A stretch of 64,000 nt of DNA from NCBI GenBank assembly GCA_937924505.1, contig CALDSR010000013.1, positions 1-64,000 on the forward strand, given 5' to 3'. Under the pieces are notes generated by a model that made no database searches, had not been told where the DNA came from, and worked only from the letters and a program-made list of their open reading frames with translations. Source of the stretch: an uncultured Granulosicoccus sp. (GTDB lineage Bacteria > Pseudomonadota > Gammaproteobacteria > Granulosicoccales > Granulosicoccaceae). This document shows positions 52,078 to 60,662 of this stretch, piece by piece; within the stretch, counting starts at the first letter, position 1, and every line of letters begins with the position of its first letter. The position numbers were made by a program, and so were the translations under genes.

Positions 52078-54261
52078 ATGCGCGCAAGGCAGACAACGGA
52101 TTCGGCAGCAGACGAGCTCTATCGCCTTGAGCCTATCCCCGTCTGGATCAATCAAGGCTGCCCCGCCAAGGCATTGGTCGCCAATGGACAAGCAACGCCG
52201 CCAGCTGCCAACAGCCAGGACGAGGATCCCTTACATTACGTCTATCTGTCGTACCAGGATCGGGTCACCGATGATGGCATCGAACGGTTCAGTCAACGGG
52301 TTTTTCGCGTCAACGACGAATCTCAGATTTCGGATGCATCCCAGTTTCTCTATCACGTCTCACCGGATACCGGGCAAGTCCATTTTCATCATTGCAATAT
52401 CATCCGCGGCACGCAGATCATTGACTGCCTGAATACCGATCGTATTCGTGCACTACAACGAGATCCCGGTCTCGAAAAACAGGTGATCAGCGACGTGTTT
52501 ACGATCGAACTTATCATTGACGACCTTCGAGTCAATGACATTATCGATATCGCCGTCACCGATATTGAACAGTCAGGGGCTCATCCGCTCAACGGGAAAT
52601 TTCATCTGTCGCGCGCGTGGTTGACGTGGGGTGTCAGTATTGACACCTATGAATGTCGCACCGTAAACGATAGTAAAACTCCGATAACGATTCAGCATCT
52701 GGATACCGCTGGCAATATCAATGAGAACACGAGTATTGCACCGGGCAATGTTGATGAGCGTCGTTACCAGAATCTTGTCCCTGAACGCAATTCAAACAAC
52801 GTCCCCCATTGGTTTTGGCCACCTTGCCTGATTGCCAGTACCGAACAATCATGGCAGCAAATTTCACGTTATCTGCACGACTACTATGCTCGCGAAGGAA
52901 TCGTTGCGACGACCTTGCCAGATGCGTCGCCGGATGAATTCCCGGAAGAGCTCGCGGGCATCAATTGGCAATCACCTACCGCTGATTCACTGATCAACGT
53001 TATACGCTTTGTTCAGGACAAGGTGCGTTATCGCGCGGAATCAAACGGTATCTATACCCATACGCCAAAATTCCCTGCCGAAACACTCAAACGCCGTACC
53101 GGTGATTGCAAAGATAAAAGTGCGCTGTTTGTCAGCCTGTTAAAAAAATTTGGTATTGAAGGCAACCTGGTTTTGGTAAATTGCAGTCTGAAGGAATCGG
53201 TCCGTGATGTTAATCCTTCACCGTTCTGGTTCGATCACATGATCGTCGGTTTTGACTTCGAAGGAAAAGCATACTTCGTTGATCTGACGATGCAAAAACA
53301 AGGCGGCAAGCTGGACTCATTGGCACCGCTGGGCTTCGGCCTTGCCTTACCGCTAACATCTGACGGGTCACCGCTGGTGCCGATCGCTGATATCAAAGCA
53401 GCGCTGAAGTATGAAGACCTGCGCGTCATCGACCTGCAACACGATACGCTGGAAGCCTGCACGATAGACATAACCCGCACCTATTATCACGAACGTGCCA
53501 ATGGCATGCGTTTCCACATCGCATCAAGCAACAACAAGTCACTGCGGGAAGATTTTCTTGACAACGCCGCATCGAATTACGAGCTGTCTCTTGAAATTGT
53601 CGAGCCGTTTCAAATTCAGACTGATGATATGGAAAACAATGTGCTGGTCACGACCGAGCGATATCGGATCAAGGACAGTTTCGATAACATGGAAAATCGC
53701 AGCATTCAGTTCTCGACACATCTGCACGGCGCCTTTGAAATGCCATCTGACAACGATTTTCCGGTCGCCACCTCCGAGCTTGATGAAATCCGCAGTACCG
53801 TGCGGGTGGTCTACGCGAGAACCCCCACTTCTATCAAGGACAATTTTACCGAGCGTAACAAGTTCTTTGATTATCACGATTCTCTGATCAGCACCGACAC
53901 CACGATCGAATGCACGACCCACTTTCGACCCTGCGTACGCTACGTGCCCGCAGACGGAATCAAGGATTGCCAAGCAGCAGTCGAGCGCGTTGAAAAGCGC
54001 GTCAGAACAACCGTTCCGATTGCACTGGACCTCGAGCAAGCGACAACTTTAATGGACCACGCCTGGTATCTCTGCCTTATCGCGTACGGGATGGTCAATA
54101 TCGCATCAATGAGCGAGAACTACGCGTTCGACATTGATCCACTGGTGAATTTGGTCGCAGGCGGCGTTGTTGCACTTCTTACCGCGCAAGCGCTGAAACC
54201 GTCACTGTTCGGCGCTTTGCAAAAAACCGAACCAAGTGGATCGCCTGACGAATCAGAGTGA
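52078..54261 (+). CDS. Second DUF3857 and transglutaminase-like protein, no signal peptide
   Basis: 727 residues. The DUF3857 half is followed by a transglutaminase-like core: Cys344 in RRTGDCKDKSALF, His in FDHMIVGF and Asp in YFVDLTMQKQ. It is related to the 34572-36884 protein, but its N-terminus (MRARQTTDSAADELYRL) has no signal peptide, and a weak hydrophobic segment is near the C-terminus. It may thus be cytosolic or use a C-terminal anchor. ATG 52078 has GGGAGG 7 bases upstream. The 182-bp gap before it shows no clear element. Confidence 0.82.
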   Translation: MRARQTTDSAADELYRLEPIPVWINQGCPAKALVANGQATPPAANSQDEDPLHYVYLSYQDRVTDDGIERFSQRVFRVNDESQISDASQFLYHVSPDTGQVHFHHCNIIRGTQIIDCLNTDRIRALQRDPGLEKQVISDVFTIELIIDDLRVNDIIDIAVTDIEQSGAHPLNGKFHLSRAWLTWGVSIDTYECRTVNDSKTPITIQHLDTAGNINENTSIAPGNVDERRYQNLVPERNSNNVPHWFWPPCLIASTEQSWQQISRYLHDYYAREGIVATTLPDASPDEFPEELAGINWQSPTADSLINVIRFVQDKVRYRAESNGIYTHTPKFPAETLKRRTGDCKDKSALFVSLLKKFGIEGNLVLVNCSLKESVRDVNPSPFWFDHMIVGFDFEGKAYFVDLTMQKQGGKLDSLAPLGFGLALPLTSDGSPLVPIADIKAALKYEDLRVIDLQHDTLEACTIDITRTYYHERANGMRFHIASSNNKSLREDFLDNAASNYELSLEIVEPFQIQTDDMENNVLVTTERYRIKDSFDNMENRSIQFSTHLHGAFEMPSDNDFPVATSELDEIRSTVRVVYARTPTSIKDNFTERNKFFDYHDSLISTDTTIECTTHFRPCVRYVPADGIKDCQAAVERVEKRVRTTVPIALDLEQATTLMDHAWYLCLIAYGMVNIASMSENYAFDIDPLVNLVAGGVVALLTAQALKPSLFGALQKTEPSGSPDESE

Positions 54262-54304
54262 CCCTGGGTTTGTTTATCCAAGATTTAGACGCATGAGCAT
54301 AATT

Positions 54305-55018
54305 TCAATCGCGCAGAACGCCTGCACAATTGGCGTGCCCTGAAGTCACATCCCAATTGCCATCGCGTGTGCACGCACTCTCATAGGCCCGATGGACGCG
54401 AAAGCGCCCGCTATCCGCACGACCATCATCAAGCTTGATATCGAGCTGTGACAAAATGGCCACCGGGATCTGGTTTCCCGTGTAAATTTCATGTGCAGGG
54501 TCTTGAGTATCAGCCGCTTGCGCGCTGTAACTGATCTTGTAATAACCATTGTAGGGGTTTTTCGGGCACGTACCGGGGCCGCACTCGACATCAGTCGCCG
54601 TACCAATGGCGGTTTGCGCACCATCAAAACTCCCATTGATAAAACCCGCCAGCGCCAGTTGTTGCCAGACTCCCGCCCGTTCCTGGCTACCATCGACACG
54701 TCCATTACCGTTACCCGGCAAGGCAGCGCTATCGATCTGCGTGCTGGCATTTGGAAAGTCGCCGGGGACCGAACGGTAACGTTCCTGAAACGAGTACCAG
54801 GCTGTGCGTATGCCGGATACCTCTGATGTCAATGAACGTACCCGTGCACTATCAATGAGTGCCTGCCCTTTAAACACACCGCCCAGAATCAAACCGATGA
54901 TGACCAGCACGATGGCTACCTCAACCAGAGTAAAACCGCGAGATTTCCCAACCGCCTGACGCGATCGGCAAGCAATCTGCCGGACAGCTTCGGGCACGTT
55001 ACGCTTACAGTTGGTCAT
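54305..55018 (-). CDS. Type IV prepilin-like protein
   Basis: 237 residues. The prepilin motif is G/FTLVEVAIVLVIIGLILGG, after a long (about 28-residue) basic leader. The body is polar with several Cys (VECGPGTCPKN and SACTRDGN), which may form disulfides. It could be a minor pilin or a type II pseudopilin. It is far from the pilMNOPQ operon and lies between the second DUF3857 gene (convergent) and asnS (same strand). Confidence 0.82.
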   Translation of the reverse strand: MTNCKRNVPEAVRQIACRSRQAVGKSRGFTLVEVAIVLVIIGLILGGVFKGQALIDSARVRSLTSEVSGIRTAWYSFQERYRSVPGDFPNASTQIDSAALPGNGNGRVDGSQERAGVWQQLALAGFINGSFDGAQTAIGTATDVECGPGTCPKNPYNGYYKISYSAQAADTQDPAHEIYTGNQIPVAILSQLDIKLDDGRADSGRFRVHRAYESACTRDGNWDVTSGHANCAGVLRD

Positions 55019-55130
55019 CAGTCACAGCCACCACTCAGAGTCAAACACGAATACAGAATAAACAAGCCGGTTATACGGATCAAGCAATCGTCATGGAACA
55101 ACTGGCAAGAAATCCAGCGAGGTAACCTAA

Positions 55131-56522
55131 CTAAAAGGGCGCACTGCGCGGCACCCGTGGAAACGGGATCGCGTCACGCACATTTTCCATACCAGTAACA
55201 TAATTCAGCACTCGTTCGAACCCCATGCCGAAACCGGCGTGCGGTGCCGTCCCATAGCGACGCAGATCGCGGTACCACTCAAGCGCTTCGGTCAACCCTT
55301 GGTCAGCGAGACGTACATCCAGCACATCCAGACGTTCTTCACGTTGACTACCACCAATGATCTCGCCGATACCGGGCGCCAGCACATCCATCGCAGCAAC
55401 CGTTTTTTCATCGTCATTGAGACGCATGTAAAACGCCTTGATCTCTTTTGGATAATTCATTAGCACAACAGGGCGCCCGACATGTTCTTCGGCAAGCCAA
55501 CGTTCGTGTTCGGATTGGAGATCGACGCCCCATTTGACTGGAAACTCGAAAGACTTGCCACAGCCTTCGAGCAGTTTAATGGCGTCTGTGTAGTCCATGC
55601 GCTCAAAGCTTGCCTCCGCAAGCGATTCAAGACGTGTGATGGCACCCTTGTCAATACGCTGAGCGAAAAATGCCATGTCGTCGCCGCGTTCATCAAGCAC
55701 CGCGCGAAACAAGTACTTCAAAAAATCTTCCGCAAGATCGGCATTGTCATCGAGATTCGCAAACGCCACTTCCGGCTCGACCATCCAGAACTCGGCAAGA
55801 TGTCGACTGGTATTGGAATTCTCTGCACGAAAGGTCGGCCCGAATGTATAGACCTTGGAAAGCGCTAATGCATAACTCTCTGCATTCAACTGACCCGACA
55901 CTGTCAGGAAAGCTTCTTCACCAAAGAAATCCTTGTCAAAGTCAGCCGTGCCTTGATCGTTGCGCGGTGGATTGACACTATCGAGCGTGCTGACACGAAA
56001 CAATTCACCCGCCCCTTCACAATCACTGGTCGTGATCAATGGAGTATTCACCCAATGAAAATGCCGTTCATGAAAGTAGCGATGTATCGATGAAGACAGG
56101 GTGCTGCGCACCCGACTAATTGCACCAAACGCATTGGTCCGCGGGCGCAAATGCGCAACCTGACGCAGGTATTCGAACGTATGGCGTTTCTTTGCGATCG
56201 GGTATTGTTCAGGGTCATCGACATCACCAACAATCGTGACTGCTGTCGCTTGTACTTCAACACGTTGCCCCTTGCCTTCGGAGGGAACAAGTGTTCCCGT
56301 TATTTCGACGGCAAAACCTGCCGATATCGTCAACACCTCGCTCGTATAATTGGACAAGGCTTGATCAACAATCACCTGCATGGCATCAAAGCACGAGCCA
56401 TCATAGACATTCAGAAACGACAAGCCCGCCTTTGAATCACGTCGGCTGCGCGCCCAGCCGTTAAAGGTCACACTCTGTCCAGTGGGCTCGGTGTTCAACA
56501 AGTCAACAATCATCATGCTCAT
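55131..56522 (-). CDS. asnS: Asparaginyl-tRNA synthetase
   Basis: 463 residues. OB-fold anticodon domain ([20 protein letters not shown]) and class II core with [39 protein letters not shown] (motif 2) and a C-terminal [20 protein letters not shown] (motif 3). The length equals the usual 460-470. The start overlaps the stop of holA in an ATGA. Confidence 0.96.
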   Translation of the reverse strand: MSMMIVDLLNTEPTGQSVTFNGWARSRRDSKAGLSFLNVYDGSCFDAMQVIVDQALSNYTSEVLTISAGFAVEITGTLVPSEGKGQRVEVQATAVTIVGDVDDPEQYPIAKKRHTFEYLRQVAHLRPRTNAFGAISRVRSTLSSSIHRYFHERHFHWVNTPLITTSDCEGAGELFRVSTLDSVNPPRNDQGTADFDKDFFGEEAFLTVSGQLNAESYALALSKVYTFGPTFRAENSNTSRHLAEFWMVEPEVAFANLDDNADLAEDFLKYLFRAVLDERGDDMAFFAQRIDKGAITRLESLAEASFERMDYTDAIKLLEGCGKSFEFPVKWGVDLQSEHERWLAEEHVGRPVVLMNYPKEIKAFYMRLNDDEKTVAAMDVLAPGIGEIIGGSQREERLDVLDVRLADQGLTEALEWYRDLRRYGTAPHAGFGMGFERVLNYVTGMENVRDAIPFPRVPRSAPF

Positions 56523-57562
56523 ACAGGAATGCTCGAATGGGTACTGATCAGGGTATCGCCGGTGCAGGCCAGTCGCGCAACCAGTGAGGAAAAACTGTCC
56601 CAGACATCACCGGGCGCCTGACCTTTGATCTGTCGGTCCAGCGTGGTGCATGCGGACAACATATGCAGCCACGCAGCCGGGTCGTGTCGGGCAACGGCCT
56701 TCTTCAAAGGCGCCGCACGATTCTGCCAGACCCCCGCCGCTTTCAAGGCACGATCGATGGCAACACCTTCCGCAGTGGCTTCCGCAACGCGCGTGGCCGC
56801 GCGAATCTCTTGTGACAATGACCACAGAATCAACACCTCGGCCACCGCTTCTTCGCGCAGACCGGCAAGCACCCGAAGCGCTCTCTGCGGTTGGCCTTCA
56901 AGGGCCGCCAGTGACAAATCCCCGATTGAGTAACGCGCACTATCGGCGACCGCCGCCAGCACCTGATCGGCCGACACGGTGCCCGAGGGATGCAACAGTG
57001 CGAGCCGTTGGACTTCCTGCTCGGCCGCCAGCATATTGCCTTCGACTCGCTCGGCGATCATCGACAGCGCATCCGGCGATGCCTGCAAACCACGACGCGC
57101 CAGTCTCTCAGCCAGCCACTTGGGCAGCTGATGGCTCGGCACCGGATACAGGGCCATGGTCACGCCCACCTTGTCGATAGCCTTGAACCAGGCGCTTTTG
57201 CTGGCGCCGCGATCAAGTTTGGCACTGGTGATCAGCAGGAACACATCGTCGGGTGGATTGGCGCAATAGTGCTTGAGCACGTCACTACCGACGCGCCCGG
57301 GCTTGCCACTCATCAGGCGTAATTCGATCAGGCGCTTTTCGGCAAACAGCGAAAGGCTATCAGCCGACTCACGAAACTGCGCCCAATCCGCCTCATCGTT
57401 GGCAAAGATGACTTCCCGCTCGTCAAAGCCCGCCTCGCGGGCGAAGGCTCGGAGGCGATCCCCTATCTCCATACTCTGCAGCGGTTCATCGCCGTACAGC
57501 AGATAAACAGGCGCAGCACCTCGGGATAAATGAGCGTCAAGCTTGTCCGGGTAAAGTTTCAT
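56519..57562 (-). CDS. holA: DNA polymerase III delta subunit
   Basis: 347 residues, the clamp-loader delta subunit. The N-terminal domain contains [20 protein letters not shown] and [20 protein letters not shown], and the C-terminal helical collar follows. There is no P-loop, as expected. The ATG at 57562 ([11 protein letters not shown]) is used instead of an upstream in-frame start at 57598. Its 3' end overlaps asnS, an uncommon neighbour; holA is often after lptE. Confidence 0.92.
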   Translation of the reverse strand: MKLYPDKLDAHLSRGAAPVYLLYGDEPLQSMEIGDRLRAFAREAGFDEREVIFANDEADWAQFRESADSLSLFAEKRLIELRLMSGKPGRVGSDVLKHYCANPPDDVFLLITSAKLDRGASKSAWFKAIDKVGVTMALYPVPSHQLPKWLAERLARRGLQASPDALSMIAERVEGNMLAAEQEVQRLALLHPSGTVSADQVLAAVADSARYSIGDLSLAALEGQPQRALRVLAGLREEAVAEVLILWSLSQEIRAATRVAEATAEGVAIDRALKAAGVWQNRAAPLKKAVARHDPAAWLHMLSACTTLDRQIKGQAPGDVWDSFSSLVARLACTGDTLISTHSSIPV

Positions 57563-57659
57563 CGCGGCATCATCGTCATGAACGTGTAGCATACCCAATC
57601 CGTGCGCGGTATCCAGAGCGTACTCAGCTTATCTTTGGAAGAAATCTCAAGAAGTCGCC

Positions 57660-58715
57660 ATGCCAGAATTCGCAAACTCTGAATTCAAAAAACCACCCAA
57701 GGATCCACTGTTCGCCCTGGGCAGGGCGATCCTGTTCGAGATGGATCCGGAGCGTGCCCACGATCTGGCCTTGGCTGCGCTATCGCGAAGTACCATCAGT
57801 AACTGGGCGACGCGGCGCTATCACACCGAATCAACACCCGTTACTTGCCTCGGACTCGATTTCAGCAATCACATCGGTCTGGCTGCCGGTCTCGACAAGA
57901 ACGCGGACTACATTGATGCACTCGGTGCCTTCGGCTTCGGTCATATCGAAGTCGGCACCGTCACGCCCCGACCGCAGGAGGGCAACCCCCGACCGCGCCT
58001 CTTCCGACTGCCACAACACACAGCCCTGATCAATCGCATGGGTTTCAATAACAAAGGCGTTGATCACCTCGTGGAACAGGTATCGAGGCGCCAGTATCAA
58101 GGCAAGCTCGGCATCAATATTGGCAAAAACGCGACCACTGATCTGAGCGCAGCCGAACACGACTATTTGTATTGTCTGGAGCGCGTGTATCCGCACGCCG
58201 ACTACGTCACGGTGAACATATCATCGCCCAACACCAAAGGCCTTCGCGATCTACAGCATGGTGAACACCTGACGCGACTATTATCGGCTTTAAAAAACGC
58301 CCAGTCAAAACTCACCACCGAACACGGAAAAACCGTGCCGATTGCCGTCAAGATTGCACCGGATATGACCACCGATGAACTGTCTGAATTCTGCGATGCC
58401 TGTCTTGAGAACGAAATCGAAGCCATCATCACCGGCAACACAACGCAGTCACGAACAACTGTCAGCCAACATATCTACGCAAGAGAAGCCGGTGGCCTCA
58501 GTGGCGCGCCACTTGCATCGCTGGCAGACAGCACACTTTCACACACAGTTAACCGAGTACAGGGAAAGCTGCCCATCATTGGCGTTGGCGGCGTCAGTTC
58601 AGGCGGCGACGCACAACGAAAGCTGAAACTCGGGGCATCACTCGTGCAGCTTTACTCCGGTTTGATCTATCACGGTCCGGCACTAGTCCGGGATTGTATA
58701 AAGGCAACGCAATGA
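57660..58715 (+). CDS. pyrD: Dihydroorotate dehydrogenase (quinone)
   Basis: 351 residues, class 2 enzyme with an N-terminal extension for membrane association. Motifs: GLAAGLDKNADYIDALGAFG, FRLPQHTALINRMGFNNKG, VNISSPNTKGLRDLQ (active-site Ser region) and the C-terminal IGVGGVSSGGDAQRKLKLGA. It feeds electrons to the quinone pool in pyrimidine synthesis. Divergent from holA; overlaps the next gene by 4 bases. Confidence 0.96.
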   Translation: MPEFANSEFKKPPKDPLFALGRAILFEMDPERAHDLALAALSRSTISNWATRRYHTESTPVTCLGLDFSNHIGLAAGLDKNADYIDALGAFGFGHIEVGTVTPRPQEGNPRPRLFRLPQHTALINRMGFNNKGVDHLVEQVSRRQYQGKLGINIGKNATTDLSAAEHDYLYCLERVYPHADYVTVNISSPNTKGLRDLQHGEHLTRLLSALKNAQSKLTTEHGKTVPIAVKIAPDMTTDELSEFCDACLENEIEAIITGNTTQSRTTVSQHIYAREAGGLSGAPLASLADSTLSHTVNRVQGKLPIIGVGGVSSGGDAQRKLKLGASLVQLYSGLIYHGPALVRDCIKATQ

Positions 58716-59668
58716 CACAGTTCGATGTTTTCAACGGCGACGCGGATGGCATTTGTTCGCTGCATCAGTTACGCCTGGCCAAGCCTCAAGAAAGCGTCTT
58801 GATCACAGGCGTCAAACGTGACATCGCGCTGGTCAAACACGTGCGGGCTGAAGCGGGTGATACGGTGACGATCCTTGATATCTCACTGGAGAAAAATCAC
58901 GCGGATCTTCTCAAGGTGCTGTCCGATGGTGCACAGTGTGAGTACTTCGACCATCACTTCCCCGGGGAAATACCCGAACACGCCGCACTACAAACCCATA
59001 TCGACACTGCCTCTGAAACTTGCACCGGGCTCATTGTCAACAAGCATCTTGATGGTCAGCATCTGCCGTGGGCCGTAACCGCCGCCTTCGGCGATAATCT
59101 GGATGTAGCAGCAAGGGATGCAGCGGCACCGCTGAAGCTCACCAACACCGAAATCGCACAGCTGAAAACGCTTGGTATCTTGCTCAACTACAACGGCTAT
59201 GGCGCATCGATTGAAGATCTGTTCTTCCCTCCCGCCAATCTGTATTTAAGAGTCAAACCTTATACCAGCCCGTTTGACTTTATCGAGAAAGATGACGCGT
59301 ACAAGACGCTCGATGAAGGCTACCGGCATGATCGTGAACGTGTGGAAGCTATCAGCGCTGAAACAACTAACGATGTCTTCGCCTTGTATATACTGCCCAA
59401 CGACCCGTTTGCCCGACGTATCAGTGGTGTCTATGCCAATGAGCTGGCTCGCGCCAATCCTGACCGGGCACACGCCTTGTTGAGCGAACTCGAAGGGGGC
59501 GTTTATCAGGTCAGTTTGCGCGCACCGTTAAACAATCGTGAAGGTGCCGATGATGTCTGCCGACAATTCGACACCGGTGGCGGCCGCAAGGCAGCCGCTG
59601 GCGTTAACCGCTTGCCAGAAAGCGAAATTGAAAGATTTCGATCAGTAATGATGGAGCGCTACAGCTAG
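58712..59668 (+). CDS. DHH-family phosphoesterase-like protein
   Basis: 318 residues. QFDVFNGDADGICSL (DADG), YFDHHFPGEIPEHAAL (DHH) and the C-terminal DHHA1 loop DTGGGRKAAAG are present. The family includes RecJ, oligoribonucleases (NrnA) and cyclic dinucleotide phosphodiesterases; I cannot tell which substrate applies. It overlaps pyrD by 4 bases (ATGA) and so is likely translated with it. Confidence 0.88.
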   Translation: MTQFDVFNGDADGICSLHQLRLAKPQESVLITGVKRDIALVKHVRAEAGDTVTILDISLEKNHADLLKVLSDGAQCEYFDHHFPGEIPEHAALQTHIDTASETCTGLIVNKHLDGQHLPWAVTAAFGDNLDVAARDAAAPLKLTNTEIAQLKTLGILLNYNGYGASIEDLFFPPANLYLRVKPYTSPFDFIEKDDAYKTLDEGYRHDRERVEAISAETTNDVFALYILPNDPFARRISGVYANELARANPDRAHALLSELEGGVYQVSLRAPLNNREGADDVCRQFDTGGGRKAAAGVNRLPESEIERFRSVMMERYS

Positions 59669-59713
59669 CATTCCAGCCTATAACTAGCGTTTCAACAAGG
59701 AACAGACACGACG

Positions 59714-60637
59714 CTACAGCCGCATCAAGCCACGGACATGTTCGGTCGCGCTTCGTGCCAATGCAGGCAGCGCATAGCCGCCTTCGAGTATTGACACCAA
59801 TCGACCGCCAGCGTGCTTGTCGGCCAGATCCATCAGTTTGCTCGTTACCCAGGCGTAGTCGGCATCCTGCAGCGCAAGACCTGCCAATGGGTCCTCCAGA
59901 TGGGCATCAAATCCTGCACTGACAAAAACCATCTCGGGTGCAAATGCATCGAGTGCCGGTAACCAGTGATCAGTGATGGCTGCGCGAAAGTCAGCACTGG
60001 CAGTACCGGCAGCGAGGGGCACATTGACACGCTGGTGCTTTACATTGTCGCGATAGCCACCGGGGTACAGTGGATGCTGGAAGGATGAGCAGAACAGGAT
60101 TTTCTCATCACCATCAACGATGTCTTCAGTGCCATTGCCATGGTGCACGTCAAAATCCACAATGGCCACGCGCTCTAGTCCATATTGCTTGATGGCATGA
60201 CGAGCAGCAATGGCAATATTGCCAAAAAAACAAAAACCCATCGCCTGAATTCGCTCGGCATGATGACCAGGTGGTCTTACCAGACAAAATGCATTGTCGG
60301 CGGTCTTGTTCATGACAAGATCAACCGCTTGAACACCGGCACCGGCCGCACACAAACTGGCTTCAAGGGTGTGTGGATTCATGGCCGTGTCGGCATCCAG
60401 CTCAACCCAACCTTCGCTCGGCGCCTTCTTGTGAATGAAATCGATATAGGCCTCGCTATGCGCCAACAACAAGTGTGACCATTCGGCAGTTCTTGCGTCT
60501 TCATGATGCAGGTGGTCATACACATCCTGCTTTTTTAGTTGATCGTTGATGGCATCAATACGTTGCGGGCATTCGGGATGGCCCGGACTGATCTCATGAC
60601 GCACACAGGCACGATGACTTATCAATACAGTAGACAT
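59714..60637 (-). CDS. Class II HDAC-family deacetylase
   Basis: 307 residues from the ATG at 60637 (MSTVLISHRACVRHE). LVRPPGHHAE has the catalytic His pair, VDFDVHHGNGTEDI the zinc Asp/His, and VSAGFDAHLEDPLAGL the second zinc Asp. The C-terminal LEGGYALPALARS is typical. Bacterial homologues deacetylate acetyl-lysine or polyamines. The start lies only 25 bp from the start of the divergent acetyltransferase-like gene, so both share one control region. Confidence 0.92.
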   Translation of the reverse strand: MSTVLISHRACVRHEISPGHPECPQRIDAINDQLKKQDVYDHLHHEDARTAEWSHLLLAHSEAYIDFIHKKAPSEGWVELDADTAMNPHTLEASLCAAGAGVQAVDLVMNKTADNAFCLVRPPGHHAERIQAMGFCFFGNIAIAARHAIKQYGLERVAIVDFDVHHGNGTEDIVDGDEKILFCSSFQHPLYPGGYRDNVKHQRVNVPLAAGTASADFRAAITDHWLPALDAFAPEMVFVSAGFDAHLEDPLAGLALQDADYAWVTSKLMDLADKHAGGRLVSILEGGYALPALARSATEHVRGLMRL

Positions 60638-60662
60638 GGGACTGGATGTTACCATCGAAATC

